In this document: positions 36,536 through 45,128 of the stretch, in pieces | Position numbering within the stretch: position 1 is the stretch's first letter | Layout: each line of letters starts with the position of its first letter | NCBI GenBank assembly: GCA_964475415.1 | Contig: CAYYWZ010000009.1 | Span: 25,540-89,539 of the forward strand | Origin: CALCMJ01 sp964475415 | Lineage (GTDB): Bacteria > Bacteroidota > Bacteroidia > Chitinophagales > Saprospiraceae | Length of the DNA: 64,000 bases | Direction: 5' to 3' | Translations under genes and position numbers: made by a program | The notes under the pieces: generated by a model | Database searches by the model: none | What the model was told of the DNA's origin: nothing | What the model saw: the letters and a program-made list of their open reading frames with translations, nothing else

Positions 36536-37834
36536 CTAATCTAAACTCTTCGGCTTCCACTTCACATTTCCTATAGGTGTAGAGAGTGCCTTGTTTACTG
36601 CTTTGCCAGAACGTTTCTTATCATAGATCATCGCGGCGGTCATAATAAGACTAGTACCGATAATAACAAACAAAAGGATTCCTGAGTTGAACGACTCTGA
36701 CTGTATCTCTAAAGGTATAGCAGAAAAAAGTAAGATAGTGATCAGTCCCCGTGGAGCGATAAAGACCTGTGGATTAATATCTTTTCCCATCGTTGCTCTC
36801 AGCATAATAAACCTCAGAAGATAGATAGATAAAATAATTAGGAGACTTATGATAGCTACATTGATACTTAGTAGAGAAGCTAGAGAAATTGTAATTCCAA
36901 AAATAACAAAGAAGAATGTACGAACAACAAACGCTGTTTCTAAGGTTATAATATGTAACTCTTCATATATGTGCATGGCCTTTTTATAGTTGAGATAACG
37001 CTTGAGCTTACCTGGAAAAAACAATTCCATGTTAGCTATGAGCAGACCGAAAGTTAGAATAATAATCAGTGATGACAAGTGTAGTTTTTTTCCTATGCCG
37101 TACAACAATAACAAGATGGCAATAAGTAAAAACAGTTTAACATGTGATTTTATATTTTGGAAAATAAGTACGATGGCGTAACTAGCAATAAGGGCGATAC
37201 CTATAGTAAGAATGAGGTTAGCGGTAAAACCTAGAAAACCTGTTCCAGCACCAGCTTCGCTACCTACATTTCCTGTAAGAAAGTAGAACATCATAATGCC
37301 GAAAATATCAGAAAAGGTAGATTCGTATATGTGGAATTCTTTCTTATCGGACCGGAGGCTGGATACAGAAGGGATGATTATCGCACTAGACAGAATCGAT
37401 AAGGGAGTAGCATAGATCCATGCTTGCTGATCTGTCATCTCTGGAATAAAATACTGTAATATATACTTTGCCAGAAGTGCACTTAGGATGAGTCCTACTA
37501 AGGCAATCGCCATGGCGACGAGTATAGGTACTAGTTTTTCTCGCTCTAGTTTTAGTTCTAGAGCGGCCTCTAATACGATCATAATAAGACCTACCGTTCC
37601 TAGTACTTCTAGTAGATCATCTATAGGAAACGAATCTAGAGAAGCACTCGAAGCATCTAATCCTAACTTGATCAGAATACCCAGAACAATAAGTAAGAGT
37701 ACAGAAGGTATATTCGTTTTCTTAGCAACCTGAGAAAAGAAAAAAGACAGAATAATAACAATAGAAGCTTCTATTATTAGATTCTGAGAAGAAAGCAGAC
37801 TACCTGATTTAAAAAGTACAAATAATGATGACAT
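36536..37834 (-). CDS. Cation:proton antiporter, CPA family
   Basis: 432 residues with about 12-13 hydrophobic helices, with the Na+/H+-exchanger pattern: TNIPSVLLLIVLGILI early on, VLEAALELKLER, and a second half containing FVVRTFFFVIFGI and RGLITILLFSA. It exchanges Na+ or K+ for protons across the cytoplasmic membrane. There is no C-terminal TrkA-N domain, which would mark KefB/C-like channels. Its ATG overlaps the stop codon of the upstream ATPase gene by one base (TAATG), so the two are translationally coupled. Confidence 0.9.
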   Translation of the reverse strand: MSSLFVLFKSGSLLSSQNLIIEASIVIILSFFFSQVAKKTNIPSVLLLIVLGILIKLGLDASSASLDSFPIDDLLEVLGTVGLIMIVLEAALELKLEREKLVPILVAMAIALVGLILSALLAKYILQYFIPEMTDQQAWIYATPLSILSSAIIIPSVSSLRSDKKEFHIYESTFSDIFGIMMFYFLTGNVGSEAGAGTGFLGFTANLILTIGIALIASYAIVLIFQNIKSHVKLFLLIAILLLLYGIGKKLHLSSLIIILTFGLLIANMELFFPGKLKRYLNYKKAMHIYEELHIITLETAFVVRTFFFVIFGITISLASLLSINVAIISLLIILSIYLLRFIMLRATMGKDINPQVFIAPRGLITILLFSAIPLEIQSESFNSGILLFVIIGTSLIMTAAMIYDKKRSGKAVNKALSTPIGNVKWKPKSLD

Positions 37835-40374
37835 TATATATTAGTTTTAAATTCGAATTTGATTTTTACCATAGCGTTGTTAAGATACTCTAGTATTTTC
37901 GCTGGTGGTTCTATTGCGTGTATAGTTAGGCGAAGATTATTCTTAAGATGATCTATCTCACACTTAGAGCTTAAGGACTTAAAAGGATAGATAAACATAA
38001 CTTTCTTTACTTCATTAAGCTTTTCTTTTATATCCATGTTTACTGGTATCGCAGCCTCTATAATATAATTATGTGTATTTCTTTTTTGATCATAGAGTTG
38101 AATCTGTATGCTAAGTTTATTTTTTATATCAGGATTCAAGATTAGGAAATTATCCTCAGTTCGCTTAAGAATCTTATGTCTTAGAAAACGGCCGATAAGG
38201 TTTAGATATCTTTTTGTTTCTTCTGGATCTATAATGCCTAAGATATCTTTTTCAGTAGCTTTTTTGTAGACGAGAAAATAATTAATGAGAAAGATATTTT
38301 CATCAGAAACAAATAGAGGAAAAGTATTTTTAGCAACTTTCTTTTTCTTTATTATTTCTTCTTCATTTATATTAGCAACCCAGTGCTTAAGTGCACTGCC
38401 TATATTATAATTATTCGCGGTATAGATTTCATTGGCTATTTTTTTAATCTGTGGAAGATGTAGAACCGTCTTGTTTTTATCTCTGAGTTGTTTCTGAGTA
38501 GAATGGTGTCTAATCTCTAGAGCTTCCATAAATTCTTGTTTGTCGAAAAAAGAAAGATCTATCTTAAAAGTAAACAGATTTGCAAAATCTAACATAACAT
38601 TAGCTGTTTTTACAAACTGTGTATTAGCAGAGCAGATAACAAGTATGTTTTTATGTGAACGATCTATGTACTCTATGAGAAATCTCAGGATAGAAATAGA
38701 GTAGCCCTTGCTATCACGCCACAGCTCTAGATCATCTAATACCAGAATATATTTTTCCTGGGGACTGAGCGATTGCTTAAAATTATCTAAAGCTATTTTT
38801 ATATCCTCTCCTGTGTTAAACTTTCTACCATTGACTGTAACAATAGTATTCGGAGTAATAAGGTGAGCCTTGCGTAACAAACCAGCTTTCATATGATGTT
38901 TTATGAAACTAGATTTACCACAGGCAGGGCTTCCTTGTATAAGTACAGAAGTGCCGAAACCACTATACCAAGATTCTATAGCATTTTTAAGTTTTTGTGT
39001 TGGTTCTTTTCTTTCTACTAGATAATAATCACTTATACCTTCTTTATCTAAAAAAATATTTACATACGAACTACTTGTTTTTTGTAAAGACCTAGATTGC
39101 AAAAAATTAACGACTAATTCATTTATTGGTGTATTGTTTTTATGGGCATCATAGAGGTAGTTTTTTATTTTTTTGAATAGCCTTGTACCAGTCTCTTGGA
39201 AATTTTTATATAGACTTTCTGTTCCCGTTTTTACCTGTGAGAAAGTATTTCTAAAGCCCTGATCTAACCAAGCCTCTTGTTTAAAAAAATCAAATTCCGT
39301 AAGTTCAGATTTAATCTCATCTTCTAGTTTTGTAATATTTTCTAGTATAGCATTACTTCTGACCTCTACCTCTTCTAGATTACGCTGCGAGCCCTTTTTT
39401 ATAGAATCCATTAGATGAGCGTTTTCATCTGCTCCTCTTATTAGACTATTGACGGTATAGCGTTGTACCTGCATGAGCTTGTTGAGTGTACGTATCATCT
39501 CGTCTTTGATAATATTATAACGAGGAATAATATCTAGAGAAAGCCATTTTTCTAGTAAGGATCGTAAGGCAATATCTCTGTTCACTATATGACCGTCTTC
39601 ATAATCTACAACAACGGAGGCAGGTTCCAGTTTAGCGATGAAATCATTGAGCGAATTCATCCATGACTCATTTTCACTCAGTTGTTCTATGTCTTTTTTT
39701 ATCTCTTTTTCTAGCGCCTGGAAAACAGCAATTTCAGGATGTTCGGAAGAGATTGCCTGTGTACTTTTGTTATATTTTTCTAGCAAGTTAGCTGTTTCAT
39801 CTCTTAGTGACTGCAACTGATTTATACAAGTACTTTCTATGTATTTTAATTTATTTTTTACTGTTTTATACGCAGATTCACTAGAAACAATATCTTGAAG
39901 TTGGATTTTTATTTTGTGAAAATTATCATCATAGATTCCCACAGGATTATGAACTAACCTCAGCTCATAATTTATTTTGTCTACGGTTTCTGCAGACTTT
40001 AGACTATCTATAACAAGCTCTATTTCTTGTAAGAGATTTTTTTTGACTTTAGAGATATCAGCAATAACATCTGCTATATAAGAATGGTATTTTTCTTCCG
40101 TAATGTGATCTTGAACAAGCTTATTTTTCGCTTTGAGTTTTTCTATATATGTATTTCTGAGATATAGAAAATATTGTTTGATAAGTTCTGCAACCTGCGT
40201 ATTATACACGTAGAGAGATGCCTTGAAATCTTGTTCCTTGAGCTGTTTCTGATCTTCACGATAATTATCTAGAACAGCCTTAAATTCATTCTTGACAACC
40301 TGACCCGTTATTTCAGTTATCGGGGCATAATCCCCTAGAATTGTGTAGATATAGTTCTTCGTTATTGTATCCAT
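37834..40374 (-). CDS. Large coiled-coil P-loop ATPase coupled to the antiporter
   Basis: 846 residues, not recognised as a named family. The first 400 or so residues are charged and helical, apparently coiled coil, with no signal or membrane helix. An AAA+/STAND-like ATPase follows with Walker A GSPACGKSS at 481-489, Walker B ILVLDDLELW (Asp547, Asp548) and a sensor-1-like ICSAN. About 640-760 looks like winged-helix lid domains, and the last 90 residues form a beta-rich end. Coupling by a 1-base overlap to an ion antiporter suggests it assists, senses or gates that transporter, but this is inference. The gene has no other close neighbour on its strand. Confidence 0.75.
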   Translation of the reverse strand: MDTITKNYIYTILGDYAPITEITGQVVKNEFKAVLDNYREDQKQLKEQDFKASLYVYNTQVAELIKQYFLYLRNTYIEKLKAKNKLVQDHITEEKYHSYIADVIADISKVKKNLLQEIELVIDSLKSAETVDKINYELRLVHNPVGIYDDNFHKIKIQLQDIVSSESAYKTVKNKLKYIESTCINQLQSLRDETANLLEKYNKSTQAISSEHPEIAVFQALEKEIKKDIEQLSENESWMNSLNDFIAKLEPASVVVDYEDGHIVNRDIALRSLLEKWLSLDIIPRYNIIKDEMIRTLNKLMQVQRYTVNSLIRGADENAHLMDSIKKGSQRNLEEVEVRSNAILENITKLEDEIKSELTEFDFFKQEAWLDQGFRNTFSQVKTGTESLYKNFQETGTRLFKKIKNYLYDAHKNNTPINELVVNFLQSRSLQKTSSSYVNIFLDKEGISDYYLVERKEPTQKLKNAIESWYSGFGTSVLIQGSPACGKSSFIKHHMKAGLLRKAHLITPNTIVTVNGRKFNTGEDIKIALDNFKQSLSPQEKYILVLDDLELWRDSKGYSISILRFLIEYIDRSHKNILVICSANTQFVKTANVMLDFANLFTFKIDLSFFDKQEFMEALEIRHHSTQKQLRDKNKTVLHLPQIKKIANEIYTANNYNIGSALKHWVANINEEEIIKKKKVAKNTFPLFVSDENIFLINYFLVYKKATEKDILGIIDPEETKRYLNLIGRFLRHKILKRTEDNFLILNPDIKNKLSIQIQLYDQKRNTHNYIIEAAIPVNMDIKEKLNEVKKVMFIYPFKSLSSKCEIDHLKNNLRLTIHAIEPPAKILEYLNNAMVKIKFEFKTNI

Positions 40375-40935
40375 GTACTGACATCCATATGATGAAATAT
40401 CCCTAAAGTTCTAAAAATATTAACGAAACTCCTGATGGAATCTACAATAGTATTACTTTTTTCTGAGCGAGACAGGTACTACCGCATAAATTCCCTACTT
40501 ATTTACATTTTTTTAGACTATTTAATTCCTGTAAGGGCAAAATATTTTAGCTTCTTTTTATCTATTTTTTGGGTGTGTCCCTACATCTTATCAGCAAATC
40601 CTCATCTCCTGCCCTCAAGATAAGCTTTCGGGCCGTTCCCTTCCTCGCTCGCTATTCAGCTCGGTCCCCAGCTCTCCGCAAGTCCCTTCACGGACTACTC
40701 ACTTCGTTCGCCCGCTCCAGGCAACTCACACGGCTGACCACAAAGCCAGGTCTGTTATATAAATAATAATGTAGAGAGGCTTTCTTTAAAAATTATCAAC
40801 CAATCAGTTTTATAATTTAATAAAGATGATGTTATAGATTGTCTCCAAGGAAGAGGACTAAGATCTTGCTATTATACAGATTTTATACTTTTATTTTCTG
40901 TTATCAATTACAGTCCTTAATTCTGTGATTGGATA
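40375..40935. other. Intergenic region with GC-rich island
   Basis: About 560 bases. The central 40611-40750 has 85 G/C in 140 (61%), in a window that is otherwise strongly AT-rich; short ORFs across it do not look like proteins. Flanks are ordinary AT-rich spacer. See the separate repeat entry. Confidence 0.6.
40566..40750. repeat. GC-rich intergenic element of unknown class
   Basis: Starts around TTTGGGTGTGTCCCT and runs through CTTTCGGGCCGTTCCC, CCTCGCTCGCTA and CGTTCGCCCGCTCC. From memory it resembles a family of long GC-rich intergenic repeats dispersed in Bacteroidota genomes, but this cannot be confirmed with one copy. Internal pairings such as CTTATC/GATAAG and AGTCC/GGACT suggest secondary structure. 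Not protein-coding by eye. Confidence 0.45.
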
Positions 40936-41496
40936 TTAGTTTTCCATATTTGACTCATCTAACTTCACCCATTCTATCCAATCAATCCCCATTGTGACAT
41001 CATACTCTCCAATTAATCCATCAAGTAGAATATAAATAGCATTTTTAGTTTCCCCATTGTCTTTAAAATCTTTAATATTTAATTCAATCCCTAGTTGATC
41101 ATTTTTGTCAGAAAACCTAAAATATAAATCAGAATAACCAATTTTAAAACTAGGATATTCAATTGTAAGATCATTTCCAGGCACTCTTTGTCTAAATGCA
41201 TTGAATTTCCAGTTTGCGATAGTTGGTGCTTTTTCTATGAGTTGCTTAACGATAGGAAATTGATCTTTAATTCCATCTGCGGATATTGTGAATTCTCTAA
41301 TACCGTTTTCAAGAATTGGACTAAACTCATAAGCTAAATCAGGATGTATTCTAGCAAGATGTTTTGAAAGCTTATCGAATATTGATTCCCTTATTTCTAG
41401 GTTCTCTATCTGGCTGTGATAGGTATTTTCATTTTTAACAAACCAATCCCAAAATTTATCTTCTTTATTCTGTTGACCAAACAAGCTAAACCCCAT
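40936..41496 (-). CDS. Hypothetical cytosolic protein
   Basis: 186 residues, acidic, with no convincing signal peptide. It begins MGFSLFGQQNKEDKFWDWFVKN and has mixed alpha/beta character: a helical first third, then strands such as FTISADGI, LTIEYPSFKIGYSDLYFRF and GIELNIKD, and a C-terminal YDVTMGIDWIEWVKL. The layout recalls small DUF-type Bacteroidota proteins of the 'FWxWF' kind, but I cannot name the family. Separated from its neighbours by about 90 bp and 560 bp. Confidence 0.65.
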   Translation of the reverse strand: MGFSLFGQQNKEDKFWDWFVKNENTYHSQIENLEIRESIFDKLSKHLARIHPDLAYEFSPILENGIREFTISADGIKDQFPIVKQLIEKAPTIANWKFNAFRQRVPGNDLTIEYPSFKIGYSDLYFRFSDKNDQLGIELNIKDFKDNGETKNAIYILLDGLIGEYDVTMGIDWIEWVKLDESNMEN

Positions 41497-41584
41497 AATA
41501 ATAAAGAACTAATGTAACTGAATTTTTTATACTCATGTTTTTTATGCTGTATTACTTGTAATATCAAGAACACAATAGCAGATT

Positions 41585-42859
41585 CTACTGCTTATACACA
41601 ACACCATTTTTCATAACAAATTTAACCTGCTCGAGCACAGTTGCATCATCTAGCGGATTACTATCTACGGCTATAATGTCAGCATATTTCTTCGTTTCTA
41701 TTGTTCCTAGTTCATCTGAGATTCTTAGGAGGTCAGCAGCATTGACAGTTGCCATTTTTATAACATCATTATTGCTTGCTCCAGCTTCTATCATATATCT
41801 AAACTCTTGTCCATTATTACCATGTGCAGAAACACCCGAGTCGGTACCAAAAGCAATTTTGACACCACGCTTATAAGCTTTTCCAAAAGTCTCCTGTATT
41901 TGTGCACCGATCTCTATGGCCTTAGGAACGATGATGGGTGGAAAATATCCTTTAGTCTTTGCCTTTTCTGCAACAAAGATTCCTGCAGAAATTGTAGGCA
42001 CGAGGTAGGTTCCGTGCTCTATCATTAGGTCCATCAGTTCTTCGTCCATCAGTGTTCCATGCTCTATGCTATTGATACCTCCTAAGATGGCTCTTCTTAT
42101 ACCTTCTTTTCCATGGGCATGAGCGGCAGTTACCATACCGTAATCATTTGCTGTTCTTACAATCTCTTCTATTTCTTCTATTGTAAACTGTGGGCCTTGT
42201 CCATCTTTGGCAACACTGAGCACACCGCCAGTAGCGGTAATTTTGATAACATCAGCTCCATTTTTGTAACGCTGTCTTACCGCTTTTTTGGCGTCGCCTA
42301 CGCTATTGATAACGCCATCTTTTGGTCCAGGGTTTCCTCTTAGCTCACTCTTGACACCGTTTGTAGGATCTGCATGTCCTCCTGTGGTTGCAAGACTTTT
42401 CTCCGCTGTATATATTCTAGGTCCTTTGATATATCCTCTAGAAATACTGTTTCTTAGAGATACATTTACACCAGATCCTCCTAGATCTCGCACCGTTGTA
42501 AACCCGGCCATGAGAGTTCGCTCACAATAGACACTTGCCTTGAGAGCAACATCTGCGGGGTCTAGCCGGAACCCTTCTTCATAGGACTTAGGATTGGACT
42601 CATGTTCTATATGTATATGCATGTCCATCAGACCAGGGAGAACATATTTATTTTTAAGATCTATTGTCGTGGCATCTTGGGGTGCATCGACATAGCCTTT
42701 TTTGACAGCATCTATTTTTCCATCTACAATAATAACGGTCATTTCTTTTTCCATTTTCTTACCTGGGATAGCGAGGAGGTTTCCACAATGTATATAGCTG
42801 GTCTGACCAGTAAGAGATAGGGAGAAAAGCATCACAAAAAAACTGATGTACTTTAGCAT
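41585..42859 (-). CDS. Secreted amidohydrolase-family enzyme
   Basis: 424 residues from the ATG at 42859; the frame extends to 42904, but the signal peptide MLKYISFFVMLFSLSLTG begins here. Amidohydrolase superfamily with metal ligands MDMHIHIEH, AAHAHG (second site), IEHGTLMD and the catalytic Asp in GTDSGVSAHG; the carboxylated-lysine region precedes as ITATGGVLS. The closest pattern is the 'Xaa-Pro dipeptidase / imidazolonepropionase-like' secreted group. Likely periplasmic hydrolysis of peptides or cyclic amides. Divergent from the GH65 gene. Confidence 0.9.
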   Translation of the reverse strand: MLKYISFFVMLFSLSLTGQTSYIHCGNLLAIPGKKMEKEMTVIIVDGKIDAVKKGYVDAPQDATTIDLKNKYVLPGLMDMHIHIEHESNPKSYEEGFRLDPADVALKASVYCERTLMAGFTTVRDLGGSGVNVSLRNSISRGYIKGPRIYTAEKSLATTGGHADPTNGVKSELRGNPGPKDGVINSVGDAKKAVRQRYKNGADVIKITATGGVLSVAKDGQGPQFTIEEIEEIVRTANDYGMVTAAHAHGKEGIRRAILGGINSIEHGTLMDEELMDLMIEHGTYLVPTISAGIFVAEKAKTKGYFPPIIVPKAIEIGAQIQETFGKAYKRGVKIAFGTDSGVSAHGNNGQEFRYMIEAGASNNDVIKMATVNAADLLRISDELGTIETKKYADIIAVDSNPLDDATVLEQVKFVMKNGVVYKQ

Positions 42860-42942
42860 GTTTATATTTTTAGAATTATTCAATTTTGTATTGTAATTTA
42901 CCATTTTGATTTTTATTACAGGAATATATTTTATTTAAGTAA

Positions 42943-43152
42943 TTTATTAAGATGAAAACTAACTTGACTTTGCTGCTTTTTTTATTCGCCCTTCAGTNNN
43001 NNNNNNNNNNNNNNNNNNNNNNNNNNNNNNNNNNNNNNNNNNNNNNNNNNNNNNNNNNNNNNNNNNNNNNNNNNNNNNNNNNNNNNNNNNNNNNNNNTTT
43101 ATTAAGATGAAAACTAACTTGACTTTGCTGCTTTTTTTATTCGCCCTTCAGT
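42943..43152 (+). repeat. 55-bp direct duplication flanking a 100-N gap
   Basis: Bases 42943-42997 and 43098-43152 are identical (55 of 55), one on each side of the 100-N block at 42998-43097. Both copies contain the start of the GH65 gene. This is the footprint of two contigs overlapping by 55 bases that were joined with Ns instead of merged; the gap is probably not real. Confidence 0.9.
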
Positions 43153-45128
43153 GTATTGCTCAGGAGGAATGGATAAGGACAGCCAGGGATATTGATTCTA
43201 AAAATTACTACGGCGTAACGGTAGCAAATGGCATGGTAGGTATTGTTTCCTCTCCAGAACCGATGAGGGTAAAAGATGTTGTCTTGAACGGTGTTTTTGA
43301 TTATTACCAGAGAGGAAGAGTGTCTAATATTCTAAAGACATTTAATCATGTAAACATGAATCTAGATGTAGATGGGCAAAGAGTATCTGCTTCTAATGTT
43401 ACTAATTTTAAGCAGGCCTTAGATATGAAGAAGGCAAGCCTTATTACCTCTTTTGAGGTTCCTGGTAGTGCTGAGCTTGTGACAGAAATGATGTCCTTAA
43501 GACACCTTCCGTACACTGCTCTTATCAATGTAAAAATTAAGGCTAAGAAAGATATTAGTATTACACCTATGTCTGTAATAGAAGCTCCGAATCATCTAAG
43601 AGATGTGCGGAATTATTATTCGGAGATAGATAGACCTCATGTCAAATTACCTCTATTGACATCTGTAGGTTTAAGTCCATCAGGAACAATAAAAATTGCT
43701 GCTTCTAATAGTTTTATTTTTACAGAAAAACATGGAGAAGAACCCGACATCATACACGAAGACTGGGATTATAATATGCACCTAGCTAAGTTTCATACAA
43801 AACTAAAAGCAGGCCAAACCTATGAATTTTCTATTGTAGCATCTACTTGTGCATCTACACAATATGAAGACCCACATAATGAGGCAGAGCGACTTAGTAT
43901 TTATGCTATGCTAGAAGGAAAAGAAAGATTAATGCGTAGACACCTAGAAGCGTGGGAAGATCTTTGGAAAAGTGATATAGTCATAGAGGGAGATGCTGAG
44001 ACAACACAGGATATTAGGTTTGCTTTATATCATCTGTATTCTTTTGCGAGAGCAGGAACTTCTAATAGTTTATCACCGATGGGGCTTTCGGGATTGGGAT
44101 ATAATGGACATGTTTTTTGGGATACAGAACTGTGGATGTTTCCTCCACTATTAATGCTTCAGCCAGATATTGCAGAGTCCTTGTTAGCCTATAGGTATGA
44201 GCGATTAGATGCGGCTAAGCAGAACGCCTTTGCTCATGGTTACAAAGGGGCAATGTTTCCTTGGGAATCAGCAGGAGATGGAAGTGAGGATACGCCTGTC
44301 TGGGCACTCACTGGTCCATTCGAGCATCATATTACTGGCTGCATAGCCTGGGCACACTGGAAGTATTTTCAGACAACAGGGGATAAAACTTGGTTGGAAG
44401 AAAGGGGCTGGCCAGTGATAAGTGCTATAGCAGATTACTGGGCTAGCAGAGTGGAAAGAAATGGACCAGGGCATTATGATATTAACAATGTTGTAGCAGC
44501 AGATGAGTGGGCGGAGAATGTGGATAATAATGCTTTTACTAACGCAGTAGCAATTTTATCTCTGAGATATGCAACAGATGCTGCAGAAATTTTAGGAAAA
44601 ACAGCGGATCCAGATTGGAAACATGTAGAAGAAAATATTCCCTTACTTAGTTTTCCCGATGGCACCACGAGAGAGCATGCAAGTTATGAAGGGGAGATGA
44701 TTAAGCAGGCTGATGTCAATTTGCTTACGCACCCGCTAGCCATGATACAAGAAGAAGCACAGATTAGAAAAAACCTAAACTATTACGAATCTAAGATGTC
44801 ACCAGATGGTCCTGCTATGGGTTTTGCTATTTTAGCGATTGTTTATAACCTGCTAGGAGATACAGAAAAAGCGACTTCTATTTTTGCAAGATCTTATAAG
44901 TTAAATGAAGTGCCGCCATTTGGTGTTATATCAGAAACAGCAGGTGGAACTAACCCTTATTTTGCAACAGGAGCTGGAGGGATGTTGCAAGCGGTTTTAT
45001 CTGGTTTTGGAGGCTTACAATTTACAAATAAGGGAATAGAACAACAACAGCGAAAAATTCCACCGGTGTGGAAAAAACTAATTATTACAGGAGTAGGCAA
45101 GGATAAAAAAACGGTTACAGTAGAATAG
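43107..45128 (+). CDS. Secreted GH65-family glycosidase/phosphorylase
   Basis: 673 residues with a signal peptide (MKTNLTLLLFLFALQCIA). N-terminal beta-sandwich (about 20-270), linker helices, then an (alpha/alpha)6 barrel with VFWDTELWMFPPLLMLQPDIA and YKGAMFPWES. The general acid is probably Glu467 in ADEWAENVDNNAF. The family contains maltose, trehalose and kojibiose phosphorylases and acid trehalases or glucosylgalactosyl glucosidases; secretion favours a hydrolase. The start at 43107 lies inside the 55-bp duplication, and a second copy of the start (42952) lies before the gap. tex follows immediately. Confidence 0.88.
   Translation: MKTNLTLLLFLFALQCIAQEEWIRTARDIDSKNYYGVTVANGMVGIVSSPEPMRVKDVVLNGVFDYYQRGRVSNILKTFNHVNMNLDVDGQRVSASNVTNFKQALDMKKASLITSFEVPGSAELVTEMMSLRHLPYTALINVKIKAKKDISITPMSVIEAPNHLRDVRNYYSEIDRPHVKLPLLTSVGLSPSGTIKIAASNSFIFTEKHGEEPDIIHEDWDYNMHLAKFHTKLKAGQTYEFSIVASTCASTQYEDPHNEAERLSIYAMLEGKERLMRRHLEAWEDLWKSDIVIEGDAETTQDIRFALYHLYSFARAGTSNSLSPMGLSGLGYNGHVFWDTELWMFPPLLMLQPDIAESLLAYRYERLDAAKQNAFAHGYKGAMFPWESAGDGSEDTPVWALTGPFEHHITGCIAWAHWKYFQTTGDKTWLEERGWPVISAIADYWASRVERNGPGHYDINNVVAADEWAENVDNNAFTNAVAILSLRYATDAAEILGKTADPDWKHVEENIPLLSFPDGTTREHASYEGEMIKQADVNLLTHPLAMIQEEAQIRKNLNYYESKMSPDGPAMGFAILAIVYNLLGDTEKATSIFARSYKLNEVPPFGVISETAGGTNPYFATGAGGMLQAVLSGFGGLQFTNKGIEQQQRKIPPVWKKLIITGVGKDKKTVTVE

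Noticed and set aside
40435..40766. Short plus-strand frames over the GC-rich island
   Set aside because: Composition reflects the repeat itself; no start context, domain or conservation evident.
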